Source of the DNA: Myxococcota bacterium
Lineage (GTDB): Bacteria; Myxococcota_A; Polyangia; Fen-1088
NCBI GenBank assembly: GCA_025934105.1
Contig: JAICYS010000018.1
Coordinates: forward strand, 1-40,505
Length of the DNA: 40,505 bases
Direction of reading: 5' to 3'
In this document: positions 28,608 through 40,231 of the stretch, piece after piece
How positions within the stretch are numbered: position 1 is the stretch's first letter
How the letters are laid out: the number at the start of each line of letters is the position of its first letter
Position numbers and translations under genes: made by a program
The notes under the pieces: model-generated
What the model was told of the DNA's origin: nothing
Databases searched by the model: none
What the model saw: only the letters and a program-made list of their open reading frames with translations

Positions 28608-30589
28608 CCGCCGCGCCGGATCGCCGCTGGCCGCCCGCCTGGAGCGCCGGCCTGGTGCGCGAGGAGGTCGACCCGGCGGGGCTGCTGCTGGCGCTGGAGG
28701 CCGCCGGCTGGCCGCGGGAGCTTCCCGTCGCGCAACGGCGGGCCTTCGCGCTGCTGGTCCTGGCGTCGTGCGAGGCGCGCCGCGAGGGGAGCACCCGGCT
28801 GGCGCTCGACGGCGCTCTGGAGCCGCGGTTGGTGGCGCTGGGCGCGGCGGCCGCCGATCAGGCCGAGGCGCTGGCGCTGGCCGCGGCCAGGCTGGCTCAC
28901 CCGGCCCTGGACCCGCTGGTGGGCCGTCCCGGAGCCCGGCGGCCCTTCATCCTCGACGGAACGCACCTCTACCAGGAGCGCGACCTGCGGCTCGAGCAAC
29001 GGGTGGCCGACGCCCTGAACGCGCGGATGGCGGCGTCGATCGAGGACGCGGCGTCGCGGGGCGCCCTGGACCTGCCGCGATCGCTTCAGGGAACAGACCC
29101 CCGTTTTGTCGAGGCGAGCGGATCGGAAGCTGGAGAGGCTCCGTCCGACGCAGGACGCCGCGGGAGCGAACCGGGCTCCGCCGGCGGGGCGCCCGCCGAG
29201 GCCGCCCTCGCGCGGTCCGCGCCGCCGGCGGGGCGCACCTGGACGGCCGGGCAAGCGGCGGCCATCGCGGCGGCCACCAACTGCCCGCTCACCGTCGTGA
29301 CCGGCGGACCGGGCAGCGGCAAGACCGCCGTCATCGCCGGGATCGTCCGGGCCTGGCGGGCGGCGGGCGTGCCGGCCCCGGCCATTGCCGTCGCGGCGCC
29401 GACCGGCAAGGCCGCCCATCGCGCCGCCGAAGCCCTGGCCGCCGCCGGAGCGGACCTGGCCGACGTGCCCGCCCCTTCGACGCTGCACCGCCTGCTGGGA
29501 TACTCGCCGCGCGCCGGTCTGCGCGGCGGCGAGGTTCGCCACCACCCCAACAATCCCCTGCCCCACGCCGCGCTGGTGGTCGACGAGGCGTCGATGGTCG
29601 ACCTGGGCTTGCTCGATCGCCTGCTGCGCGCCCTGCGCCCGGAGGCCCGGCTGGCGCTGGTCGGCGACGCCGGGCAGCTCCCCGCCATCGCGGCCGGCAG
29701 CGTCTTCCGCGACCTGGCGGGGATCGCGATCCGCCTCACCGAGAGCCACCGGATGAGCCCCGGCGATCCGGCCGGCGCCGAGATCCTGGCCGCCGCCCGC
29801 GGCATCGCCGCCGGTGAACCGCCCGCCGGCGCCGCACTGACCGACGCGACGGCGCTGCGGTTCCGTGGGTTCGAACGGCTGGACCCCGGCGCGGCAGGCT
29901 CGGCGCGGCGCGGGGTGGGGGCCTTCCTCGACCGCTGGTACGCGGAGCAGGTGCGCCTGCCGCCCGAGCTGGATCCGCGGCGGCCGCTCCGCGCCCTGAC
30001 CGGGCGCCTGGACGGCGAGTCCGGCCCGCGCGCGGGCGCGCTCTTGGAACGGCACCGGCGCGCGCGGCTCTTGACCGTCACGCGCGTCGGCCGCGCGGGC
30101 GCGGATCGGATCAACGACGAGCTCGCCCGGCGGGCGGCGGCCGACCTCGGCAGCGGGCCGGCGCGGGACGGACTGCCGCCGGGCACGCCGGTGATGGTCG
30201 TCGAGAACGACTACGAGCGCGGCCTCATGAACGGCGATCAGGGCGCGGTGCTGCCGGTGGTGAGTTCGGCCGGCGCGCCGGTTCCCACCGCCGTGTTCGC
30301 GCGCGACGACGGCTTCGCGCTGTTCCCGCTGGCCACGCTGCGGGGCCTGGTGCAGATCGCCTACGCCATCACGGTGCACAAGGCCCAGGGCAGCGAGGTC
30401 GAGCGCGCCGCCCTGCTGCTTCCGGAAGCCGACCTGCCGCTGCTCTCGCGCGAGCTGATTTACACCGCCGCCACCCGGGCCCGCGCCTCGATGGTGGTGG
30501 TCGGCCGCCCGTCGCTGCTGGCTGAGGCGATCGCGCGGCCGCTGGGGCGCACGTCGGGCCTGGCCGATCGCCTGCGCCCGGTGCGGTAA
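28604..30589 (+). CDS. recD: exodeoxyribonuclease V alpha subunit (RecD-like)
   Basis: VVTGGPGSGKTAVIAGI, AAPTGKAAHRAAEAL, LVVDEASMVDLGLLDRLL, AYAITVHKAQGSEVERAAL; GTGA overlap with recB. Confidence 0.95.
   Translation: MTAAPDRRWPPAWSAGLVREEVDPAGLLLALEAAGWPRELPVAQRRAFALLVLASCEARREGSTRLALDGALEPRLVALGAAAADQAEALALAAARLAHPALDPLVGRPGARRPFILDGTHLYQERDLRLEQRVADALNARMAASIEDAASRGALDLPRSLQGTDPRFVEASGSEAGEAPSDAGRRGSEPGSAGGAPAEAALARSAPPAGRTWTAGQAAAIAAATNCPLTVVTGGPGSGKTAVIAGIVRAWRAAGVPAPAIAVAAPTGKAAHRAAEALAAAGADLADVPAPSTLHRLLGYSPRAGLRGGEVRHHPNNPLPHAALVVDEASMVDLGLLDRLLRALRPEARLALVGDAGQLPAIAAGSVFRDLAGIAIRLTESHRMSPGDPAGAEILAAARGIAAGEPPAGAALTDATALRFRGFERLDPGAAGSARRGVGAFLDRWYAEQVRLPPELDPRRPLRALTGRLDGESGPRAGALLERHRRARLLTVTRVGRAGADRINDELARRAAADLGSGPARDGLPPGTPVMVVENDYERGLMNGDQGAVLPVVSSAGAPVPTAVFARDDGFALFPLATLRGLVQIAYAITVHKAQGSEVERAALLLPEADLPLLSRELIYTAATRARASMVVVGRPSLLAEAIARPLGRTSGLADRLRPVR
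29088..29147. repeat. candidate REP-like insertion inside the recD linker
   Basis: AGGGAACAGACCCCCG followed by imperfect hairpin CGGATCGGAAGC-TGGAGA-GGCTCCGTCCG, inside a low-complexity linker between N-terminal and helicase domains. Confidence 0.35.
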
Positions 30590-30684
30590 CCCGGTTTGGC
30601 TGAGCGGATTACGCCTCGGTAACAACGCGTCCGCCCCTGCTGTCCGTCGGCCCGTGTCGGCCGGCGATTTCGGGGATCCCAACC

Positions 30685-30701
30685 CGGCATTGCCCTTGCA
30701 A
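30685..30701 (+). promoter_or_regulatory. candidate sigma54 (-24/-12) promoter CGGCATTGCCCTTGCAA
   Basis: GG-N10-GC spacing exact, TTGCA -12 element intact; ~60 nt upstream of VTC gene start. Confidence 0.5.
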
Positions 30702-30762
30702 TCCAATCCCCCGTGCGTTGCTGGGCTAGGCCGCGGACGCGGCCAAACGAGGAGGGCGCGGC

Positions 30763-31647
30763 ATGATTCGCGAGGCTGAAGCGGCTGGCGCGGGGGGATG
30801 CACCGTTGCGGCGGGGGCGCCGTCGTCTTCTTGTTCGGGCGAAGATCCCTTGACCCACGAGCTGCGCTTCCTGCTGACGCGCGGCGAGACGATTCGCTTC
30901 TTGGATGCCCTGGACGGGCGGACGCAGGTGGCGACCTACGATCCGGAGCACCCGGTCTCGTACACCCGGACGACCTACTTCGACACGGCGGACAGCGCTT
31001 ACCTGACCTCGTCCGTCGACGAGCCGGCGCGTCGCCTGCGCGTCCGGCAATACGCGGCCGCCGCCACGCCCGACGAGCCGCCGGTGTTCTCGGGCGTCGG
31101 GTTCATCGAGCTCAAGCAGCACCTCGGCGCCTCCCGGAGCAAGGTGCGCCTGGCCGCCTCGGCCGACGAGATCGCGCGCCTGTTGAAGGATCCGCGCGCG
31201 GCCGTGGCCGGCGCCCCCGACGACCAGCCGCTGGCCGTCGTGGGCCGCGAGCTGGCCATTCCGACCATGGCGCCGCGGCTGTCCACCTGGTACCGGCGCG
31301 TCCACCTGATCACGCCCGAGGCGCCCGTCCGGCTGACCCTGGACGAGGGGCTGCAGTTCTGCCGCCCGCAGCCGGTCACGTGCGCGGGCGTGCCGGCCAC
31401 GCCGGCGCAGCGCGACGTGGTGGCGGCATTTCCGTCGCGCATCCTCGAGGTCAAGCACGCCGGGACCCTGCCGCCCTGGCTGGAACGGCTGCTGGCGGGC
31501 TTCCAGCCGGCGCCGGCCCACTTCTCGAAGTTCCGCCTCGGCATGCAGGCGCTGACGCAGGAGCACGACTGGGAAGAACAGGTCACCGTGCCGCACACGT
31601 CGAGCCCGCGGCTGTCGCGCCACCTCTCCACCATCGTTGCCGCTTAG
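30763..31647 (+). CDS. VTC domain-containing protein (polyphosphate polymerase-like)
   Basis: THELRFLLTR...RTTYFDTADSAYL...RLRVRQYA...GFIELKQHLGASRSKVRL...RILEVKHAGTLPPWLERLL...FSKFRLGMQAL; strong SD GAGGAGG. Confidence 0.82.
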   Translation: MIREAEAAGAGGCTVAAGAPSSSCSGEDPLTHELRFLLTRGETIRFLDALDGRTQVATYDPEHPVSYTRTTYFDTADSAYLTSSVDEPARRLRVRQYAAAATPDEPPVFSGVGFIELKQHLGASRSKVRLAASADEIARLLKDPRAAVAGAPDDQPLAVVGRELAIPTMAPRLSTWYRRVHLITPEAPVRLTLDEGLQFCRPQPVTCAGVPATPAQRDVVAAFPSRILEVKHAGTLPPWLERLLAGFQPAPAHFSKFRLGMQALTQEHDWEEQVTVPHTSSPRLSRHLSTIVAA

Positions 31648-31657
31648 GAGAACGCGA

Positions 31658-33329
31658 ATGTTCGTGGTGTTCGAAGGGATCGACGGAAGCGGAAAGACCA
31701 CCATCTCGAATCGGGTCGCCAAATCGCTGCGCGCCCGCGGGCTGGACGTCGAGCACCTGCGCGAGGGGGGAGCCTTCGCGTCCAAGGTCACCCAGGGCAT
31801 CCGCGACTTTTGCCGGGACGCGCGCAACATGGCGCTGACGCCGCGGGCCGAGCTGATGTTGTACGTCGCGCGCGAGGTGCAGCTGGCCGAGGAGGTCCTG
31901 CGCCCGGCGCTGGACCGCGCCGACGTCGTCATCGCCGACCGCTACTTCTATACCGCCGAGGTGCTGGCGGGCGCGGGCCGCGACCTGGCCCCCGACGAGA
32001 TCCGGCCCATCGTGCAGACCGCCGCGGCCGGCGTCTGGCCGCAGCTGGCGTTCCTCATCGACGTGGATCCGTCGGTGGCGCGCGGGCGCCGCAAGGTCTC
32101 GAAGATGATGAACCCCGCCGATCGCCGCCCGGTGTCGCGCAAGGGGCTGACCGGCAGCGGCCTGCAGGTCCGCCTGCGCGCCGGGTACAAGGCCCTCGCC
32201 GAGAGCGATCCGGCGCGCTGGGTGATCGTCGACAACAGCGACGCCGACCTCGACCAGGTCGTGGCGGCGGTGACCGACACGATCCTGCGGGCGCGGGGCG
32301 GTGAAGCGGTGTCGGGCGGGCACCTGCAGGTCGGCGCCGCGACGCCGGCCGCGGCGCCCGCCGACAGCGTGGCCGCCGCGTACCAGGCCTTCCTGGCCTG
32401 GGTCGACCGCCGCACGTTCCGCGAACCGACGCTGGCGGCCTACGTCCTGGCCGGCATGTCGGGCGCCGAGATCGACACGCGGCGCCTGTCGCTGGCGGGC
32501 GCGGCGCCCAAGGTGATCGCGCGGGGGCTGCGGGGCCTGTCGGATCCGGTCTCGTGGCGGCTGCGGCGCCTGCTGCTGGACGCGGCGCCGAGCGAGGTGG
32601 CGCTGTCGCTGGAGGCGACCATCCCGTCGACGAGTGACGCCTGGACGCTGCGCGAGCTGCTGTCCGACGGCGCGCCCGCCGCGGTCGCCGCCAGCCTGGA
32701 GGGGCTGGACGACGAGACCGCCTGGGCGCTGCGCGCCGAGCTCTACGAGCGCGCCCCGGAGGCCGTGCTGGCGTCGCTGGCGCTGCTGGACTCGCCGCGC
32801 GCCTGGGAGCTGCGGGCGCGCTGGCTCTCCGAGCGGGGCGGCCTGGATCGTGCGGGCCAAGTCGGTCACCGGGCTCGACGGCGCGCAGGCCTGGGAGATG
32901 CGCAAGGCCGCCCGCGAGAACGCGCCGGTGGCTGCCCTCGCGTCGCTGAAGGGCGCCACCAGCGACCGGGCCTGGAACTGGCGCGAAAAGGCCATCGGGC
33001 GCGCCCCCAAGGCGGTGCTCTCGACGATCGCCGGAATGGACGACGCGCGCGCCTGGGCGCTCCGGGTGGCGAACGCCCCGCGGGTGCGGGAGGCGCTGGA
33101 CTCGATGGCCGGCCTCGACCACCCCATCGCCTGGGACCTGCGCGAGAGCTGCCTCGACATCTGGCCGGCCAACACGATCAAGAGCCTGGGCGTGCTGGTG
33201 AACGGCCACCGCGGCCACGAGCTCCTGATGCGCGCCCTGGCGGCTCACCCCGACCAGATCTCGTTGCTGAAGCAGGCCGCCAACATCGCGACCGGCGCCA
33301 GCCTGACCCCAGCCGTCATGGCCGCTTGA
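31658..33329 (+). CDS. thymidylate-kinase-like P-loop kinase fused to C-terminal ~27-aa repeats; reading frame disrupted near 32835
   Basis: MFVVFEGIDGSGKTTISNRVAKSL, DRYFYTAEVLAG; AWxLR repeats continue across two frames (31658-frame then 32634..33329 frame), and the second frame ends next to the downstream start codon. Confidence 0.75.
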
Positions 33330-33330
33330 A

Positions 33331-34017
33331 ATGTCCACCTTCGACCTGAACGACACGCTCGGCCTGGACAGCATGGGCCTCGACCGGTTCGAGGTGGTGC
33401 TGGTCCGGCTGGTCATCTCCGCCGGGCTGGGCAGCTTCCTGGGCTTCCGCCTGTGGCGCCGGCTGATGCCGAACGCGCTGCCGCCGGCGCGCGAGGTGGC
33501 GCAGGCCCAGACGCTGATCGCGGTGGCGGGCGCGCTGATGGTGGTCGTGATCGGTCACAGCACGGCGCGCGCGTTCGGGCTGGTGGGCCTGGGCGGTTTC
33601 ATCCGCTTCCGCTCGGGCATCAAGGACACGCGCGACGCCGCCGTCATGTTCGTGATGATCGGCATCGGCATGGCCTGTGGCCTCGGCGCCGTGCCGATGG
33701 CGGCGGTCGCGACGCTGTTCGCGGCCATCGTGCTGGCCCTCTTCGACATGGGGCGGCGGGCCCGCCTACGCCTCATGCGGGTGTCCATCATGGTCGCCAC
33801 GCCGCGAGAGGCCTGGAAGCGCCTCCGCAGCTTCTTCCCGGGCTCGCGCCTACTGGAGCTGCCCGGCCCGGAGATGGAGGTGGGGCGCCTGGTGATCGAG
33901 ACGGTGCTGGGCGAGACGAACGACGCGACGGAGATCATGCGGCGCCTCGAAGAGGCGCAGGTCACCGGCGTCAAGAGCGTGTGTGTCGACGAGGGAAAAG
34001 TTGGCTTGGCCGCGTGA
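33331..34017 (+). CDS. DUF4956 family membrane protein
   Basis: Multiple TM segments with GHSTARAFGLVGLGGFIRFRSGIKDTRDAAVMFVMIGIGMACGLG motif; starts 2 nt after the kinase stop. Confidence 0.82.
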   Translation: MSTFDLNDTLGLDSMGLDRFEVVLVRLVISAGLGSFLGFRLWRRLMPNALPPAREVAQAQTLIAVAGALMVVVIGHSTARAFGLVGLGGFIRFRSGIKDTRDAAVMFVMIGIGMACGLGAVPMAAVATLFAAIVLALFDMGRRARLRLMRVSIMVATPREAWKRLRSFFPGSRLLELPGPEMEVGRLVIETVLGETNDATEIMRRLEEAQVTGVKSVCVDEGKVGLAA

Positions 34018-34044
34018 TCGACGCGCGGCACGGGAGGAATGACC

Positions 34045-34778
34045 ATGGGCGTGCGACAGATTTTCTTGGGGGTTACGGGCGGGCTGCTGCTGGCCGCCGG
34101 GTGCGGCGCCCCGGCCATCAACAACAACACGTCGAGCGAGCCGCTGGCGCAGGACGGCGCCACGCCGACCGTGACGGCGGGCCGTTATCAGCCGCTGGTG
34201 GTGGGCGCCCAGTGGTCCTACCAGGTGACCGACACCGGCAACGTCGCCTACACCAAGGCCAGCAGCGTGGTGTCGCTGGAGGACGTGGGCGGCGCGTTCG
34301 CCGGCACGATGGCCTACAAGATCAGCGAGACGGTGAAATCCAGCACACAGTACACCTGGTACCAGATGACGGACACCGACGTGCGGCGCCTGCACGACCA
34401 GTCGCTGGACTCGACCGGCGCGCTGTCCAGCGACGACTGGTACACGCCGTACAACCTGCGCATCGACGAGACGCCCGAGCACCTGACGGCCGGCGCGACC
34501 TGGCAGCTCACGTACCAGGATCAGCACACCAACGCCAAGAAGACGACCAACAAGACCACCAGCGTCACCGAGAACTGGTCCTGTGACGCGGTCGCGGAGA
34601 CGGTCACCGTGCCGGCCGGCACCTTCAGCGCCGTGCGCATCACCCGCACCGACACGTCGAGCGGCGGCTCGGCCAAGACGCAGTGGTTCGTCCCCGGGGT
34701 GGGCAAGGTCCGCGAATCGAACAACACCGGCCACCTCGAGGTGCTGACCAGCTACGACATCCCGAACCCGGACGCCGG

Positions 34779-34794
<16 letters not shown>
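34045..34794 (+). CDS. putative lipoprotein
   Basis: Lipobox LLLAAGCGAP; SD GGAGG 7 nt upstream of ATG at 34045; in-operon position after DUF4956 gene. Confidence 0.75.
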
Positions 34795-36163
<1,369 letters not shown>

Positions 36164-36167
<4 letters not shown>

Positions 36168-38065
36168 GTGGGCGTCCCCGCGGCGGCGGGCGCCGCCTCC
36201 CCCGCGCGCGCCGCCGCGATGGGCAGGCGCACCCGGAACAGCGCCCCGCCCTGCGGCCCGCGCTCGACCTCGATGCGCCCGCCGTGCGCCTCGACGAAGC
36301 GCTGCGAGGTGGGCAGCCCCAGGCCGGTGCCGTTCGGCTTGGTGGTGAAGAACGGCTCGAACAGGTGCTCGCGCGCGGCCGGCGACAAGCCCGGCCCGTC
36401 GTCGGCGACCTCGATGACCGCTTCCCCGCCGCGAGCCCCGGCGGTGACCGTCACGGCGTGACCGGCCTCGACCGCATTCTTGATGAGATTGACCATCACA
36501 CCCTGAATCTTATGCGCATCGCACCAGGCCGGCAGCGCCGGCGGTGCGTCGACCCGCAACGAGACGCCGCGATCGGCGACCAGGTCGGCCACCGCCTCGG
36601 CCGCCCGGCCGATGACCGCCGTCAGGTCGGCGGGCGCCCGCGCGATGCGCGGCGAGCGCGAAAACGACAGCAACGAATCGACCACGTCGCGCAGCCGGGC
36701 GATCTCGCCCAGCACCTGCGGTCGCAGCCGCGCCAGCCGCGCGCTGTTCTGCGGATCCTGGGCGATGAGCTCGACGGCCATCCCCAGGCCGTTGAGGGCG
36801 TTCTTGAGCTCGTGCGCGATGGCGGCCGAGGTCTTCCCCATGGCCGCGAACCGCTCGGCGTCGACCAGCGCCGCCTGCGTGGCGACCAGCTCTTGCGTGC
36901 GGTCCCGCACCCGCTGCTCGAGCAGCCCGGCCGCCTCGCGCAGGTCCTGGTCGCGGCGCTGGATCGCCTCCTCCATCCGCTGGAACGCCCCCAGCAGCGT
37001 CGAGATCTCTTCGGTGCCGGCGGGGCGCGGCCCGGGCTCGCCCGCACGGAGCTGGGATTGCCCGGCCGGCGTCGTCGCGGGCCGGTCCAGGAACCCTCGC
37101 AGCGTGGGTCCCGGCTGATCCTCCGCGTGCTCGCCGCGGGCGATCCGGATGGCGCCGTCGGCCAGGGCTTGCAGCGGCCGGGCCAGGTACGCCGACAGCG
37201 CCAGCCCCACGAACAGCGCCACCACGATGCCCAGCACCAAGATGCCGGCCAGCGTGGCCCCCTGCTGCTCGATGTTGGCGGTCAACACCCGCCACGGCCA
37301 GGCGAAGACCACCGCATAGCGGGTCGCCGCGCCCACCGGCGAGTAGGCGAACAGCGTCTTTTGCCCCGACGCCTCGCCGATCAGCGTGCCGCTGGTGCCG
37401 CGGCGCGCGGCGGCGATGGCCCGGGCCCACCCCGAGCGCGCGGGCGGCGGCGGACCTCCCGGCGGGTAGATGACGGCGCCGTCGTCCTCGTCGATCAGCA
37501 CCGCGTCGGTGTGGGGGGGCAGGTTCTCGTGAAAGGTCGGCGAGATCAGGTTGTTCTCGGCCAGCGCGATCACGCCCACCAGCGCGCCCGCGAAGGCGCC
37601 GCCGTGCGCCACCGGCTGCACGATCTTCATGGTCTGGCCCAGGGCCGGCTCGTCGGTGATCCGGAACAGCGGGCCAGCGACGCCGGTGCGGACCGCCTGG
37701 AACCAGGGGCGATCGCCGAAGGCCTGCCCGCGGAACTCGGAGCGGTCGGGGACCGAGCGCACGCAGCGCCCATCGCGGTCCAGCAGCAGCACCGCCGTGT
37801 TGTAGAGGACCGAGTGCGCGTGCGCGCTGGCCAGGATCTGCTGTTCTTGCAGCAGGTCCGGGTCGGTGGGGTTCATCTCGGGCAAGAGCGCCAGGCGCTT
37901 CAGCTCGTCCTCGAGGATCTCGAAGTTGTCGCGCAGCGCGAAGGCCCGGTTCTCGGCGAAGAGCTGATACTCGGTGGTCAGCTCGCGGCGCATGGTGGCC
38001 GCCGACTGATAGATGGTGGTGCCGCCGGCCAGGCCGATCGACACGACCAGCAGCGACGAGAGCAC
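36164..38065 (-). CDS. membrane sensor histidine kinase (Cache-like sensor, HAMP, HisKA, HATPase)
   Basis: SAAIAHELKNALNGLGMAVELI H-box, NLIKNAVEAG N-box, VADDGPGLSP, GTGLGLPTSQRFVEAHGG; 4-nt overlap with regulator gene; start may lie further upstream. Confidence 0.93.
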
Positions 38066-38211
38066 CAGCGAAAGCTCGGTCCGAAGGGTCAGGCGCGGAA
38101 CGCTAGCACCGCGCGCCGGCTTTTACACCACCCGCCCGATCGGGACGCCTGTCGACGCAACCGGGCGGGCCTCGATGTCCCGGCGGGCGACGCGCTTTCG
38201 CAGGCGGTGCG

Positions 38212-39201
38212 CTAATCGGAATCGGGCAGAAGCAGGACGGCCCCGCTGCGGGGCGCGCCCACGAACACGGTTCGGCTGGTCGGATCGAAGGCCACCGTGT
38301 GCGCGTCCAGCGCGGTGGCTTTCGTCCCCAGCAGGGCCAGCCTGCCGTCGGGCGACACGCGGAAGGTGAACAGCCGCCCGATGCCGGCCGAGGGGACGTA
38401 GAGGTGCCCGAGCGGCGCGGCGTACCCGATGCTGTCCACCTCGGGACCCACCGCCGCGGTCGAGACGAGCTTCTGGCTGCCGAGGTCGACGACGGTGGCC
38501 CGTCCCTCGGCGCAACCGGTGAACAGCAGCCCGCGCGCGGCGTCGAGCGCGATGCCGCGCGCGCCCCGGCAGCCGTTGCGCCAGCTCGCGACCACCTTGC
38601 GCGCCCGCAGGTCGACGGCGAAGCTGTGATCGGTCCAGGTGTGGCTGTAGGCGCGGCCGCGGGCCTCGTCGACGGCCAGCGACTCGGGGCCGTCGGGGAC
38701 CGGAACCAGCCCCACCCGCACCAAGCGGCGGCGATCCGGGCCGTCGAAGCGGAGCACCTCGATCTGCTTGCGCGAGGGCTCAGTCACCCAGACCTCGCCG
38801 GTGGCCGCGACGGCGCGCACGTAGTCCGGCTTGCCGGCCAGGTCGACCGAGCCGACGATCTTCAGCACCGTCGGATCGACGACGCGCAGCGTGCGCGTCT
38901 GGCGGTCCGTGGCCACGATCCGCGCCGGCCGACCGGGCACCTCGACGGCCGAGGTCGTCCCCTGATCGTGCCCGCCCCGGAACGCGCCGCCGCTGAACCC
39001 GGCGACCGCCGCCACGTGACGGGTGGCCGGGTCCAGCAGGAACAGCGTGCCCGCCCCGCCGCCCGGCACCAGCACGCGCCCGAGCCCCGGCGCCAGCTGC
39101 AGGTCGTCGAAGCCGATCCCGCGCTCGCCGCCCGGCAGCAAGACCGTCGCCGGGCCGGCCGCCACCGCGGCGGCCAGCACGGCCAGCGCGACCAGCCGCA
39201 C
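38212..39201 (-). CDS. secreted beta-propeller (YncE/NHL-like) protein
   Basis: Signal peptide VRLVALAVLAAAVAAGPA; repeated propeller-like blades (VVDPTVLKIVGSVDLAGKPDYVRAVA...). Confidence 0.65.
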   Translation of the reverse strand: MRLVALAVLAAAVAAGPATVLLPGGERGIGFDDLQLAPGLGRVLVPGGGAGTLFLLDPATRHVAAVAGFSGGAFRGGHDQGTTSAVEVPGRPARIVATDRQTRTLRVVDPTVLKIVGSVDLAGKPDYVRAVAATGEVWVTEPSRKQIEVLRFDGPDRRRLVRVGLVPVPDGPESLAVDEARGRAYSHTWTDHSFAVDLRARKVVASWRNGCRGARGIALDAARGLLFTGCAEGRATVVDLGSQKLVSTAAVGPEVDSIGYAAPLGHLYVPSAGIGRLFTFRVSPDGRLALLGTKATALDAHTVAFDPTSRTVFVGAPRSGAVLLLPDSD

Positions 39202-39203
39202 CG

Positions 39204-40205
39204 CTACTCCCGCCGCCAGGCGCGCAAGATCTCCTCGACGCGCGCGTTGGCCTGCTCGTCGACGGTCTGCCGCGACGGATCGGCGTCGAACCAGGCCAGG
39301 GTGCGGCGGATCCCCTCGGCGAACGGAATCTGCGCCTGCCACCCCGGCACGAACGACTTGATCTTGGCGTTGTCGAACAGCGCGCACCAGCTCTTGTCGC
39401 CAAGCAGGCCCGGCCCGGTCTCGGGATCGACCTTGGCGATGAACGCGCTGGGGACGTGCACCAGGTTCGGCTCGGCCCCGGCGGCCCGCCCGACCAGCCG
39501 CAGGATCTGGTCCCAGGTCAGCCACTCGTCGGAGGTGATGTGGAAGGCGTGGCCGATGGCGCGCGGGTTGCCGCACAGGCCGATGAACGCGCGCGCGAAA
39601 TCGTCGGCGTGGGTCAACGTCCAGAGCGACGTCCCCTCGCCGTGGATGACGACGGGCAGGCCGCGCCGGATGCGATCGACGATGGTGTAGTCGGACTTGC
39701 CGACCGCCACCGGCACGATGGTGTCGTAGGTGTGCGACGGCCGCACGATGGTCATCGGGAACCCGCTGGCGCGGTAGGCCCGCATCAACGCCTCCTCGCA
39801 GGCGATCTTGTTGCGCGAGTACTCCCAGTAGGGATTCGCCAGCGGCGTCGATTCGGTGATCACCGGGTGCGCGGGCGGCTTCTGGTAGGCCGACGCCGAG
39901 CTGATGAAGATGTACTGGCCGGTGGCCGCGGCGTCGCCCCCGCCCGAGAACCAGGCCAGGTCGCGTTCGACGTCGGCGGCGGTGAACGCGATCCAGTCGA
40001 CGACCACGTCGTAGCGGGCCCCGCGCAGCGCCCCGGGCGGCCGGCCGCTGTGCACGTCGTGCGCGATGACCTTCACCCCGGCTGGCAACGGGTGTTTGCT
40101 GGTCCGGCCCCGGTTGACGAGGTGCAGCTCGTGTCCCCGGTCGACCAGCTGTCGGCTCAGCGTCGAGCTGATGTTCCCGGTGCCGCCGATGAACAGGATC
40201 TTCAT
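39204..40205 (-). CDS. NAD-dependent epimerase/dehydratase (extended SDR)
   Basis: [47 protein letters not shown]. Confidence 0.9.
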   Translation of the reverse strand: MKILFIGGTGNISSTLSRQLVDRGHELHLVNRGRTSKHPLPAGVKVIAHDVHSGRPPGALRGARYDVVVDWIAFTAADVERDLAWFSGGGDAAATGQYIFISSASAYQKPPAHPVITESTPLANPYWEYSRNKIACEEALMRAYRASGFPMTIVRPSHTYDTIVPVAVGKSDYTIVDRIRRGLPVVIHGEGTSLWTLTHADDFARAFIGLCGNPRAIGHAFHITSDEWLTWDQILRLVGRAAGAEPNLVHVPSAFIAKVDPETGPGLLGDKSWCALFDNAKIKSFVPGWQAQIPFAEGIRRTLAWFDADPSRQTVDEQANARVEEILRAWRRE

Positions 40206-40231
40206 GGCGCGCAGTATATATTCGTCCGTCC

